Shown here: positions 1-6,790 of the stretch, piece after piece
Layout of the letters: every line of letters begins with the position of its first letter
Position numbering within the stretch: the first letter of the stretch is position 1
Source: a virus
Direction: 5' to 3' (one strand)
Virus record (IMG/VR): IMGVR_UViG_3300025086_000130
Span: 1 to 32,021 of that record
Length of the DNA stretch: 32,021 bases
The notes under the pieces: generated by a model
Told to the model about the DNA's origin: nothing
What the model saw: only the letters and a program-made list of their open reading frames with translations
The model's database searches: none
Translations under genes and position numbers: made by a program

Positions 1-547
1 CAAAACATAACTCCTTAAATGTAGTGCCAAAGGCATCAAGCTGTTTCAAGGCCACCTCTTCTGTGGCGAGTACGTCAGCTTTTCCGTACTCTTCTACTAT
101 CTCCCACGGTATGTCGTAAAAGGTCTTGCCATCCTTGAGGTACGGCGCAACGAGGTCTTTCTCTTTCTGGGTGACGTTATACTTTTCTGCAACAGCAGCA
201 AGTCCAAGAGACCAACGCTGGGCTTTTGCCAGAATATATTCTGCAACCATCGTATCATACACCTCTCCATTAAAAAAGAAACCACACTCTCTGATCCATG
301 ATAGATCAAACTTGATGTTATGTCCAACAATTGTGTCAGCCTCGTTAAGTGCTTCCTGAAACAACTCAGGTGCAAAGTCGTGGGGTTCCCTGTCTGCATG
401 GTAGTAGCAGTGGTAGTGTACGTGGGGGGATGACAAACGTTTGTACCCAATAGATACAAGGCGATTGCCAAAGTAGGGCAGGGCTGTTGTCCCACCTGTT
501 TCTTTCTTTATGTGAGTTGTTTCGACATCAAAGGTTAGTACATTCAT
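1..547 (-). CDS. DNA polymerase, family A type, N-terminal 3'-5' exonuclease part (cut by window edge)
   Basis: The first 182 residues are visible and the rest lies off the left edge. They show the three proofreading exonuclease motifs: ExoI FDVET (D7, E9), ExoII GHNIKFDL (D81) and ExoIII YGKADVLAT (Y154, D158). All metal-binding acidic residues are present, so proofreading activity is expected. Assignment to a family A replicative polymerase is inferred from the motif style and from the adjacent T7-like helicase and primase, because the polymerase domain itself is not visible. The ATG overlaps the stop codon of the upstream HNH gene (ATGA), which suggests translational coupling. A stand-alone exonuclease is the main alternative. 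Confidence 0.85.
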   Translation of the reverse strand, partial: MNVLTFDVETTHIKKETGGTTALPYFGNRLVSIGYKRLSSPHVHYHCYYHADREPHDFAPELFQEALNEADTIVGHNIKFDLSWIRECGFFFNGEVYDTMVAEYILAKAQRWSLGLAAVAEKYNVTQKEKDLVAPYLKDGKTFYDIPWEIVEEYGKADVLATEEVALKQLDAFGTTFKELCF

Positions 548-822
548 GTTTCGTTCCTTTGGTTCTTACTGTGAACTGAGTGGCAGTTGGCACATAGCAC
601 ACGACACTTTCTTATTTCGTTAAACAAAGTAGATAGGTTAAAGTGCCTCATATTAGATATAGAGCCTACCTTAGTGGTTCTGTCTATATGATCAAACTGT
701 AACGCTGTTGCATTACCCTTGTAACCACAAGACTCACACCCTTTGGATGTCTTGTAGATGTCTAGCCAGCGTCCCCTAGTTCTTCTTAGTCTGCGGTTGC
801 GCTCTGTATTTCTACCTGTCAT
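544..822 (-). CDS. Small HNH endonuclease
   Basis: This 92-residue protein has a very basic N-terminus and an HNH-type zinc-binding core: C29-x2-C32, a central FDHID (H45) and C77-x2-C80-H81. Family knowledge predicts a metal-dependent DNA nicking or cleaving enzyme. It sits between the helicase and polymerase genes and overlaps both by one to four bases (TAATG upstream, ATGA downstream). It is therefore translated as part of the replication operon, although it looks like a mobile free-standing HNH gene. Whether it is a homing enzyme or does useful work in replication or packaging cannot be told from sequence. Confidence 0.85.
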   Translation of the reverse strand: MTGRNTERNRRLRRTRGRWLDIYKTSKGCESCGYKGNATALQFDHIDRTTKVGSISNMRHFNLSTLFNEIRKCRVLCANCHSVHSKNQRNET

Positions 823-2051
823 TAGTAGTAGACTCCACTGTTAATGTCAATCTGTGCATTGATCATGCCATGCCATCCGTTGAGTTTGTTTTTGGATATA
901 CAGATATGTCTGACTGTGTTCTCTACCTCACTTGATCCTGTCTTGCCTATGCCTATAATAATATCAGCCTCACCAGCCTTACCAGTCCGTGAGTTGTCAA
1001 GCATTGAGTAGTCAATCCACTGTCTGTCGTGTGCATCGTAGCTTGCTTGACTAACAGCCCACAACAGTAGTCTGTTTCGCTTGGCTATTTCACGTGCAAC
1101 AACGTAAGTTTCCTTGAGTCGTTCATCCCCACGATTGTACTCGCCGGACACACGAAACTTGTCAAGCTGATCACAGAACATAACGTCTGGGGTGTTTAAC
1201 TTGGCATACTCATCTACCTCTTCAACAGATGTACCCACCGAATCCATGATAGTCAGCAGTGGTGCTATCTCTTCTTGGTAACGATGACCTAAAGAAACCC
1301 GCTGCTCTACCATCTGCTCTCGTGTCAACTCAAAGTAAGACTGAATGATACGCAGCTTAATCTTTGGGGCTGGCTCTTCGTTAGCCCAGTAGGTTACCTT
1401 AAATCCCTGCTTGACGTATGATGCTGCAAGGAAACAACAGAAGGTAGTCTTACCTACTTCTGGTCTAGCAAACAAGATACCCAAGTTGCCACGATCAAGA
1501 CCTGACACATTTTCTGCAATCAGGTCAAAGTTGAAAGGGAAGTCAGGATCACCTGCTTCCTCTTCTAACAGCATGTCCAAATCTTGCTCTACCTTAGTGT
1601 AGGTAGTTTTGTCACTGATGCGTCCGTCCTCTACTGTGTCAATCAGTCTGCGTAACTCACCAAACTCCTCACTGTCACCCGTGAAGATGTCAATTGCTTT
1701 CTCACCAATTAGCCGCGCACGATCCCGCAGCCAGAAGTTATGTACCAAGTCAAGATGTAAGTCAGCATTGTCAGCATTACCCACATCAAGTGTGGCTATC
1801 GTCTCATGCACCTTGTTGCGGGTTGCTTCCGGCATGGCAGGGTTGCGGTCATTAAACAAACTGCTAAGTTCTGACTTGGTTAAGTCCTTTGCGTACTTTG
1901 TGTGAGAGAATGTTAGTGTGTCAAATATGTCACGCATCTCTCTGTCAAACATAGACCTGTCAATAATGTTCTTTACCCGACCAAAGAAGTCGGCGTTAAG
2001 ACAGAAGCCTAGTATTTGTTTATCTATCGATACGGTTTCGTAAGAAGTCAT
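822..2051 (-). CDS. DnaB-like replicative helicase
   Basis: This 409-residue protein has a RecA-type ATPase core. Walker A is ARPEVGKTT (residues 195-203), an ANEEP segment (222-226) probably carries the catalytic glutamate, Walker B lies in DVMFCDQLDKF (289-299), and an AVSQ segment follows as the likely sensor motif. About 180 residues precede the ATPase core, as in DnaB and T7 gp4-type helicases. The predicted role is ring-shaped unwinding of DNA at the phage fork. It overlaps the primase gene by 32 bases, so primase and helicase are separate but adjacent proteins, unlike the fused T7 gp4. Confidence 0.9.
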   Translation of the reverse strand: MTSYETVSIDKQILGFCLNADFFGRVKNIIDRSMFDREMRDIFDTLTFSHTKYAKDLTKSELSSLFNDRNPAMPEATRNKVHETIATLDVGNADNADLHLDLVHNFWLRDRARLIGEKAIDIFTGDSEEFGELRRLIDTVEDGRISDKTTYTKVEQDLDMLLEEEAGDPDFPFNFDLIAENVSGLDRGNLGILFARPEVGKTTFCCFLAASYVKQGFKVTYWANEEPAPKIKLRIIQSYFELTREQMVEQRVSLGHRYQEEIAPLLTIMDSVGTSVEEVDEYAKLNTPDVMFCDQLDKFRVSGEYNRGDERLKETYVVAREIAKRNRLLLWAVSQASYDAHDRQWIDYSMLDNSRTGKAGEADIIIGIGKTGSSEVENTVRHICISKNKLNGWHGMINAQIDINSGVYY

Positions 2052-2823
2052 CTCGTTCGTCCTTTGTCATGTTCTTTAAATCACGGGGTAACACCATGAG
2101 TTTGGTTGGAACTACTCTACACAGGGTTTTTACCATGTCAATGGCTTTGTCAGTTGCATCTTTGTCAAGGGCAACGTAAATCTTCTGGTAATGGAGAAGT
2201 TGGGGTATGTACTCTTGTAGTAGTGAGGTTCCTAGTAGTGCAACTCCTGTTACCCTATCACTGATTGAGCAAGCACTTCCGCAATCTTCAACGATAATGG
2301 CTTGACTACTATCACCCACAATAAAAGGTTTTCTACTATCCCCATAACGATACCATTTTGAACCTCTTCCATCAATTGACCTACCTACCGCATCAACAAC
2401 TTTGTTGCCATCCTTAACAAGAAAAACGACACGGTTTCTTTTGAAATCATAACGAATGTCAACACGACCAGCCAAGTAGGCATCGTAAGCATGTACAGAT
2501 CGAACATAAAGTTCGGCATCTAAGTTACGGGAAAGACTAACAAAAGTGTCGGGCATCTCGTAAGTGTTACTAGTACGGGGAACAGACGCATTAGTCTGTG
2601 GCCTAGACAGGGCATGTTTCGCAAAGTCTTTGGTCAGGGTAATACCCGTGCGACCCGACACATTACAGTCAGCGTGGAAGCAAAACCACAGTCGTTGCAG
2701 TCCGTCATCACTTACGCTAAATGTATTCTTTCTTGCACACACGGGACAGTCAGATCGGTAACGACCCAGCGGTGGTATGTCCAGTGACTCTACATAGCCT
2801 TGTAACCAAGATGGTGATTTCAT
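2020..2823 (-). CDS. DNA primase (zinc finger plus TOPRIM)
   Basis: Translated from the ATG at 2823 (267 aa), the protein begins with a zinc finger (C26, C29, C48, C53). A TOPRIM domain follows with the invariant glutamate in IIVEDCGSA (E179) and the DxD pair in VALDKDAT (D220, D222). This is the layout of DnaG/T7 gp4-type primases, which make RNA primers for the lagging strand. A TTG at 2842-2844 would add seven residues, but neither start has a clear Shine-Dalgarno sequence. It is the first gene of the leftward replication operon and overlaps the helicase. Confidence 0.88.
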   Translation of the reverse strand: MKSPSWLQGYVESLDIPPLGRYRSDCPVCARKNTFSVSDDGLQRLWFCFHADCNVSGRTGITLTKDFAKHALSRPQTNASVPRTSNTYEMPDTFVSLSRNLDAELYVRSVHAYDAYLAGRVDIRYDFKRNRVVFLVKDGNKVVDAVGRSIDGRGSKWYRYGDSRKPFIVGDSSQAIIVEDCGSACSISDRVTGVALLGTSLLQEYIPQLLHYQKIYVALDKDATDKAIDMVKTLCRVVPTKLMVLPRDLKNMTKDERDDFLRNRIDR

Positions 2824-2936
2824 GCCATATCGATAACACGCCAAATAAAATCATGTCAACCCCTGTTTTTTGGTTGACGGCTATTGACAGGGTGTGTTAC
2901 CTATTACGTAACCTACCCCTTAAGGGATATCCTATT
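2824..2936. promoter_or_regulatory. Divergent control region between leftward replication genes and rightward early genes
   Basis: This short region separates the two divergent operons. On the minus strand a TTGACA at about 2853-2858 is followed, 18 bases on, by TATCGA, a moderate sigma70 match pointing at the primase gene. On the plus strand two -35-like boxes (TTGACG 2874-2879, TTGACA 2884-2889) have no convincing -10 at normal spacing. A CCCTTAAGGG palindrome lies at 2917-2926 and overlaps an AAGGGATA motif, which also serves as a plausible Shine-Dalgarno for the next gene. The region must contain promoters by position, but the exact elements are uncertain. Confidence 0.45.
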
Positions 2937-3086
2937 ATGAAAGTATATAATAAAATCAACCCCATAGCAAAGACCCTAAGGGATAAGAAGTATAGTAAAC
3001 AAGTTATCCCTAGTAAAAAGAAAACTAACTTAGATAAACTATCTGAAAAGGAAGCACGGGATGCCAAGACCAAACAAGATACTTGA
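2937..3086 (+). CDS. Small basic phage protein of unknown function (49 aa)
   Basis: The 49-residue product has the form NPIAKTLRDKKYSKQVIPSKKK followed by a charged tail. This resembles short conserved phage proteins that carry an NP-x-AK-x-LR signature and a basic block; I recall such proteins from other phages but cannot name a function. The ATG is preceded by AAGGGA at usable spacing. Its 3' end overlaps the next gene by 26 bases. The open frame extends further upstream, but that part covers the control region and lacks a better start. Confidence 0.6.
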   Translation: MKVYNKINPIAKTLRDKKYSKQVIPSKKKTNLDKLSEKEARDAKTKQDT

Positions 3087-3273
3087 ACCCACCAAGACTT
3101 ACAATCTGTTGATGAAGGAAGAACAGTTTGACAAGCTTGCTTACGTTGCACACCAAATGCAGAAGACATCACTTGAACAGGTTGCAGTCGCTGACCTAAT
3201 CAGGGAGTCACTAGACATATACGTTGAAGCTTACGAGGAAGAACATGGAATCATTGAAAACCCAAAAACTTGA
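3061..3273 (+). CDS. Small protein, possible ribbon-helix-helix DNA-binding protein
   Basis: The protein has 70 residues. An N-terminal strand-like segment (KTYNLLMKEEQFDKL) is followed by helices and VADLIRESLDIYVEAY, which fits a CopG/Arc-type ribbon-helix-helix ending. If so it would be a dimeric DNA binder, possibly acting on the adjacent control region. It starts at an ATG with AAGGA eight bases upstream and overlaps the preceding gene. The fold assignment rests on pattern only and needs structural comparison. Confidence 0.6.
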   Translation: MPRPNKILEPTKTYNLLMKEEQFDKLAYVAHQMQKTSLEQVAVADLIRESLDIYVEAYEEEHGIIENPKT

Positions 3274-3502
3274 ATTGGAAATTGTCAGGCGAGGCTATGA
3301 TGATCGATGGATTGTCAACACACCAGCATCGTCTGTCCGTATTGGTGAGACAAACAGGGACACGGTAAGGAAGAAAGACTGTGTAGATTACTTGCGGCTC
3401 GTCACAATCTTTATTGGAAAAAGTGAAAATGAATGTCGTTTGTGGGTTGACAGAAACAAACAAACACTGGTAAAACTAGGGACACCTTACGAGGTTGCCT
3501 AG
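3245..3502 (+). CDS. Hypothetical protein (85 aa)
   Basis: I chose the ATG at 3245 because GAGGAA stands just upstream; a longer frame from 3224 has no ribosome site. The product begins MESLKTQKLELEIV and is a mixed-charge soluble protein without a recognised motif. It overlaps the ribbon-helix-helix candidate by 29 bases, so the two are probably translated together. It is the last gene before the terminator at about 3604-3640. Confidence 0.6.
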   Translation: MESLKTQKLELEIVRRGYDDRWIVNTPASSVRIGETNRDTVRKKDCVDYLRLVTIFIGKSENECRLWVDRNKQTLVKLGTPYEVA

Positions 3503-3603
3503 ATTATGGAGCGTGACAGTAATGTCTGTACTTTAAATCTAGGTTCGTAGGGTTGAACAGGGGGAGTGGTTACCCCTTGTCCTTTCGTTGGTTGGTTGAA
3601 GAG

Positions 3604-3640
3604 CGGGGCTGGATTAATTTCTAGTCCCGTTTCTTTTTTG
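3604..3640 (+). terminator. Rho-independent terminator
   Basis: A 7-bp stem (CGGGGCT with AGTCCCG, including one G-T pair) and a 12-base loop are followed by TTTCTTTTTT. It ends the 2937-3502 transcript. A TTGACA immediately downstream (3641-3646), with a weak TATTGG 17 bases on, could restart transcription. Confidence 0.75.
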
Positions 3641-3669
3641 TTGACACCCCTGTTTGTTTCCGATATTGG
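3641..3669 (+). promoter_or_regulatory. Candidate sigma70 promoter
   Basis: TTGACA (3641-3646), a 17-base spacer and TATTGG (3664-3669). The -35 is perfect but the -10 matches only in its first three bases. Its position directly after a terminator and 33 bases before the next start codon makes it plausible. Confidence 0.4.
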
Positions 3670-3701
3670 TTACTAATCAACTGCCAGATAGGAGAAACCA
3701 A

Positions 3702-3980
3702 ATGGCGAAGAAACTACAAAACATGACACAAGACGAACGCATTGCTTACTGGGAAAACATTCGTGAAAAGGAGCGTATCAATCGTCGGAACCGGATAGCT
3801 AAGTTAACTATGGAGCAACGTGCGGCAGTCATTAACATAAACAAACTGTTAGACACAGTGCTTGACGTTGCACTATATCCTGACATGGGTGGCATCAAGG
3901 CTGTTACTGCCTACGACCTACAAGAACTGTCTGATGCAATGGACGCACTACAGTATCAATTCAATTTGCGGGGGGAGTGA
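3702..3980 (+). CDS. Hypothetical protein (92 aa)
   Basis: The start is the ATG at 3702 behind AGGAG, within the recurring leader GAGAAACCAA; an in-frame upstream start at 3654 would overlap the promoter. The product is helical and charged (MTQDERIAYWENIREKER near the N-terminus), with a basic arginine-rich stretch at about residues 28-34. I do not recognise it. It heads a run of five closely packed small genes. Confidence 0.6.
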   Translation: MAKKLQNMTQDERIAYWENIREKERINRRNRIAKLTMEQRAAVININKLLDTVLDVALYPDMGGIKAVTAYDLQELSDAMDALQYQFNLRGE

Positions 3981-3981
3981 C

Positions 3982-4152
3982 ATGGCTGAACGAACTTGGG
4001 AAGTTAAGGTGGAAGCGACGACAACTCGTGAAGTTATTGTCCACGCTGACACAGAGTATGAAGCACAGATACAAGCCCAGATAGAAATGGTGGGCTTAGT
4101 CGGTGGTGAAAATACCAAAGTATTAGCTACTAAGGAGATAATCGATGGGTAA
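3982..4152 (+). CDS. Hypothetical protein (56 aa)
   Basis: This small protein alternates strands (TWEVKVEATTTREVIVHADT) and has a C-terminal glycine-containing turn, suggesting a compact beta-rich domain. GGGGGAG lies directly upstream of the ATG. One base separates it from the preceding stop codon. I see no motif that gives a function. Confidence 0.6.
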   Translation: MAERTWEVKVEATTTREVIVHADTEYEAQIQAQIEMVGLVGGENTKVLATKEIIDG

Positions 4153-4348
4153 GATGAGCGACTGGGCAATCCAGCTAGAGGATGACTTCTGGGACACCGC
4201 AAACAAGGTGGTTGGTGGCTGCGAATACTTTGGACAATTTGTACAGGAGATGCAGCCCCACCGCGACTGGCTAGGCACACACAACGACCAAGAATATTGT
4301 GAAAGGTTGCGGGATGCGTGGGACAACTACTGGAGTGACAAACAATGA
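4145..4348 (+). CDS. Hypothetical protein (67 aa)
   Basis: An acidic, tryptophan-rich small protein (five Trp) with repeated W/D/E patterns such as WDTANKVV and DAWDNYW. It overlaps its neighbours by 8 bases upstream and 4 bases downstream (ATGA), so it belongs to a coupled operon. No family was recognised. Small acidic phage proteins can be host-takeover factors, but nothing here proves that. Confidence 0.55.
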   Translation: MGKMSDWAIQLEDDFWDTANKVVGGCEYFGQFVQEMQPHRDWLGTHNDQEYCERLRDAWDNYWSDKQ

Positions 4349-4545
4349 CAAGCGCAATCACACCACGCTATCCCAATGCGGCAAGTGATCCGCGCCTAAT
4401 TAATGTCAACGATCAACGAAAGAAACTCAGGGAAATTGTCACTGAGAAAGAATGGCAGGGCAAGAATGCTGACGCAGAAAAATGTCAGATAAAAATATTG
4501 TCAGCCGCATTACAAGAAGGCCGATCTTACTATCCTTCCTTCTAA
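4345..4545 (+). CDS. Hypothetical protein (66 aa)
   Basis: The ATG overlaps the previous stop codon. The product is soluble, with a helical central region (DQRKKLREIVTEKEWQGKNA). Its DNA carries several copies of a TGTCA motif in different reading frames (see 4404-4504), so the motif is not explained by the protein sequence. No function could be assigned. Confidence 0.55.
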   Translation: MTSAITPRYPNAASDPRLINVNDQRKKLREIVTEKEWQGKNADAEKCQIKILSAALQEGRSYYPSF

Positions 4546-4592
4546 CCAATGGAGATTTTGTCAGTGAATAATGTCAGCCCAAATATTGTCAG
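4404..4592 (+). repeat. Cluster of TGTCA-containing short direct repeats
   Basis: TGTCAG occurs at 4483-4488, 4499-4504, 4559-4564, 4572-4577 and 4587-4592, with related TGTCAA at 4404-4409 and TGTCAC at 4437-4442. All are in the same orientation and usually preceded by AAT or ATT (consensus about AWTGTCAG). Three of the gaps between starts are 13 to 16 bases. The copies fall in different codon frames. More copies lie at 3283-3288, 5404-5409 and 5437-5442. Function is unknown; protein-binding sites are one possibility. Confidence 0.55.
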
Positions 4593-4743
4593 CAATAAAC
4601 AGAAAACACCAGATTACCCCTGCGATGATTGCGGAAGACCAGCGATGGTCAAAGATCATGGGTTTCTTTCATGCCCTGATTGTTGGGTAAAAAGACACGG
4701 GGAACGAAAAAAAGAACTTGACTGCTTTATTGAGTATGGTTAG
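4549..4743 (+). CDS. Small zinc-ribbon-like protein (64 aa)
   Basis: Two CxxC pairs (PCDDCGRP at about 24-31 and SCPDCW at about 42-47) separated by roughly 15 residues form a likely zinc ribbon, with a basic and acidic tail. Such ribbons bind nucleic acid or protein partners. The N-terminal 20 residues are encoded by DNA with three TGTCAG repeats and look unlike a conserved domain. The true start might be the internal Met at about residue 33, but that would break the first CxxC. Confidence 0.6.
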   Translation: MEILSVNNVSPNIVSNKQKTPDYPCDDCGRPAMVKDHGFLSCPDCWVKRHGERKKELDCFIEYG

Positions 4744-4779
4744 GGATAGGTAACCAAAACCAACTAAGGAAACCAACTG

Positions 4780-5394
4780 ATGAAACGCGCAACAAAACTA
4801 GCTCACAAAAAATTAGTCAACAACATCACCCACTGCTATCTAGATGCCGACCCAGTACAAATAAAGGGTGGCATGGCTTGGTATGCTGCAGCCTATGACG
4901 CAGCCTATGATATAGGCAATAAATACGGGGTTGCTGTTTACCTAGTGGTGGCTGTTATTTCTGCCTTGTCGCCAAACAATAAATGGTCACGTAATGTTAG
5001 CAATGCCGATGCCTTAATAGGTGCTTTTCTAAAGGGTGATGGTATTGATTCGGTGAAGGTGTCAACCTACCACGCCATGAAAAACAAGGCTTGGGGAATA
5101 TTGGCAGAACGACCCACCTATGATAGAGCAAAGGGTATGCTAAAGGGGCAAAAGATTACCTCTTTCTTTTGTGACATTATGGGCGAGTTCAACGTAACTA
5201 TTGATGGTCACGCAAGGAATATAGCCTATAATGAACGAATCGGATTGACCGACGATAAAACCAACATAGGTAAGCGCGAATATAAAGCACTTCAAGAAGC
5301 ATACAAGGAAGCCGCGAACGATGCCGGAATAATGCCCTACCAATTACAGGCTATTACTTGGCGGGTTTGGCGGGATAGGTACGGGATAACTTAG
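4780..5394 (+). CDS. Phage protein resembling HhH-GPD DNA glycosylases (204 aa)
   Basis: Residues 58-70 (AVISALSPNNKWS) and 136-150 (EFNVTIDGHARNIAY, with D142 and H144) recall the order of motifs in endonuclease III-like glycosylases, where a helix-hairpin-helix is followed by VDTHV-R. Related uncharacterised proteins occur in many phages, to my recollection under a DUF label (DUF7178). The predicted role, at low certainty, is DNA binding or base recognition. No iron-sulfur cysteine cluster is present and the helix-hairpin-helix itself is not clear. The gene starts after a leader carrying AAACCAACT and AAGGAAA. Confidence 0.6.
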   Translation: MKRATKLAHKKLVNNITHCYLDADPVQIKGGMAWYAAAYDAAYDIGNKYGVAVYLVVAVISALSPNNKWSRNVSNADALIGAFLKGDGIDSVKVSTYHAMKNKAWGILAERPTYDRAKGMLKGQKITSFFCDIMGEFNVTIDGHARNIAYNERIGLTDDKTNIGKREYKALQEAYKEAANDAGIMPYQLQAITWRVWRDRYGIT

Positions 5395-5668
5395 GGGAAA
5401 TAATGTCAGGCCATGCTTTATCAGTTGGCAAATATTGTCAATCCATGCCTAAAAGTTTTGGGCTACCATGCCGGATTGGTTGTTGGTTTTCCACTGGCGG
5501 GGGTAGCGTCGGACAAGTTGAGTCGCGGGGCTTGTCCAAATGGGGCGGGGCGGGATTTTTCCCGCCTCGTTTTAACTTAGGTAAATTAGTTGTTGACCCA
5601 TCCGGCAGCGGGTGCAATAACAGTTGGGCGGGGTTGTCCCGCTAACCAATAGAAGGGAACATTTAACC
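5395..5668 (+). other. Structured, probably non-coding GC-rich interval
   Basis: A frame of 80 codons (5403-5645) is open here, but its product is low-complexity Gly/Ser/Trp-rich and the DNA is dominated by inverted repeats. GGACAAG 5511-5517 pairs with CTTGTCC 5531-5537. GGCGGGA 5549-5555 pairs with TCCCGCC 5560-5566. GCGGG 5628-5632 pairs with CCCGC 5638-5642. I read it as an RNA-structured intergenic region. Two TGTCA motifs lie at its left end. A short peptide from the ATG at 5403 behind GGGGA cannot be excluded. Confidence 0.5.
5549..5575 (+). terminator. Possible intrinsic terminator
   Basis: A 7-bp G/C stem (GGCGGGA with TCCCGCC, loop TTTT) is followed by TCGTTTT. The T-run is short, so termination may be partial. 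The stem could equally belong to a structured leader of the DUF932-like gene. Confidence 0.45.
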
Positions 5669-6679
5669 ATGTTTGATTTAATACCAAACGAAGATATAAG
5701 AGGATCTTTTACAGTAGAACACAACGACCCATCAAACATTGACTTGTTTGTTAATCGCGGTTCAGTCAGGCGGGTGCCAATTGATGCCATCACTGAAGAA
5801 GCCTATGACGATTATTCTCTGTGCAAGGCAGAACGTATGCCCGATTATTCAGCCCTACAGAATACGGCAACGGGTGCCATCCTGAACACTAGGCCAATAG
5901 GTAAGACTTACAATCTGGTTCCGCATGACCTCTTGTTTAGTCGTCAGGCTGAACTGCTAAATGAAACTGATCTACCAACCGGCAATGTGAAGGTGGTTGA
6001 TCGGGTGTATGATGACGGCTTGCGAGCGCATCGAACCATTCACTTTAACGACCTACAAACGACTGTCGGGGATTCGTCGGACTCGGTCAATTGCCGCATG
6101 GACGTATTCAATTCGGTTGATATGTCTTGGGCGTTTCAGGTGTTCAGCGGTGCATACCGTGATCTGTGCCGCAATACATTGGTATTTGGTGGCGAGAAGG
6201 CATATCACCAGAAAGCCAAACATACAAAGAACCTGTCACCGGAAGCATTAATAAGTAAGGCTGGCGGCTCTCTTGAAATGTGGACAGGCCAGCGCGAACA
6301 AATGAATTTGTGGGCGGGTGCCAAGTTGTCGGATGAGCAATTCGGCGAGATACTGGCGAACTCTATCTGCCATAAAAACACTAGGGCGGCAGAAGCCGGA
6401 CAAACCAAGCCGATTAATGAACGCCTGATGAATAACATTCTTTACCTGTTTGACAGAGAAAAGAAGGAACTAGGTCAAACCATGTGGGCGGCATACAATG
6501 CTTTGACCCACTGGTCTACTCATACTCAGGAAGGGTGGACAGACTTAACGACCGGCAAGGATTACCAGTCGGGCAAATCAACCCAGAATGTGGCTAACGT
6601 CCAGCGAACCCGTAATGACATGGTCAGGACTGTGCTTGCCAGCCCATCATGGACTTGGGCAGAAAGTGTGGCGGCATAA
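5669..6679 (+). CDS. DUF932-like phage/plasmid protein (336 aa)
   Basis: The ATG at 5669 follows AGAAGGGA; an upstream in-frame start at 5624 lies in the hairpin region. The protein matches my recollection of the DUF932 (phage/plasmid-like TIGR03299) family. An N-terminal segment with GKTYNLVPH is followed by HRTIHFNDL, CRMDVFNS and SGAYRDLCRNTLVF, and a helical C-terminal half ends in a threonine- and tryptophan-rich tail. The molecular function of this family is not established. It often lies among DNA-metabolism or early genes of phages and plasmids, as here. It is the largest gene of the early region. Confidence 0.75.
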   Translation: MFDLIPNEDIRGSFTVEHNDPSNIDLFVNRGSVRRVPIDAITEEAYDDYSLCKAERMPDYSALQNTATGAILNTRPIGKTYNLVPHDLLFSRQAELLNETDLPTGNVKVVDRVYDDGLRAHRTIHFNDLQTTVGDSSDSVNCRMDVFNSVDMSWAFQVFSGAYRDLCRNTLVFGGEKAYHQKAKHTKNLSPEALISKAGGSLEMWTGQREQMNLWAGAKLSDEQFGEILANSICHKNTRAAEAGQTKPINERLMNNILYLFDREKKELGQTMWAAYNALTHWSTHTQEGWTDLTTGKDYQSGKSTQNVANVQRTRNDMVRTVLASPSWTWAESVAA

Positions 6680-6680
6680 T

Positions 6681-6758
6681 ATGGGTGATTTTATAGCTAA
6701 TACTTACAAGCTAGTCTGGATCGTGCTGCTTGTGCTTATTATTTTAGCGATCCTTTAA
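6681..6758 (+). CDS. Predicted single-pass membrane mini-protein (25 aa)
   Basis: The frame starts one base after the DUF932 stop and encodes MGDFIANTYKLVW followed by an uninterrupted hydrophobic run (IVLLVLIILAIL). That is a full transmembrane helix with almost nothing else. There is no strong ribosome site of its own, but the tight stop-start spacing would allow reinitiation. It could be a regulatory micropeptide or a chance frame; the hydrophobicity makes chance less likely. Confidence 0.4.
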   Translation: MGDFIANTYKLVWIVLLVLIILAIL

Positions 6759-6790
6759 CCAACGGGCATTGCCCAGAAAGAAACCAACCA

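Noticed and set aside
2721-2936. Upstream extension of the frame that encodes the 49-residue protein
   Set aside because: It overlaps the control region and the antisense primase start. The ATG at 2937 has a ribosome site.
2946-2951. TATAAT sequence as a promoter -10
   Set aside because: It lies inside the coding sequence of the 49-residue protein and has no -35 box at normal spacing.
5403-5645. An 80-codon open frame with a usable ATG
   Set aside because: Its product is low complexity, its DNA is dominated by hairpins, and the next real gene has a better start at 5669. I list the interval as structured DNA and keep a coding peptide as an unlikely alternative.
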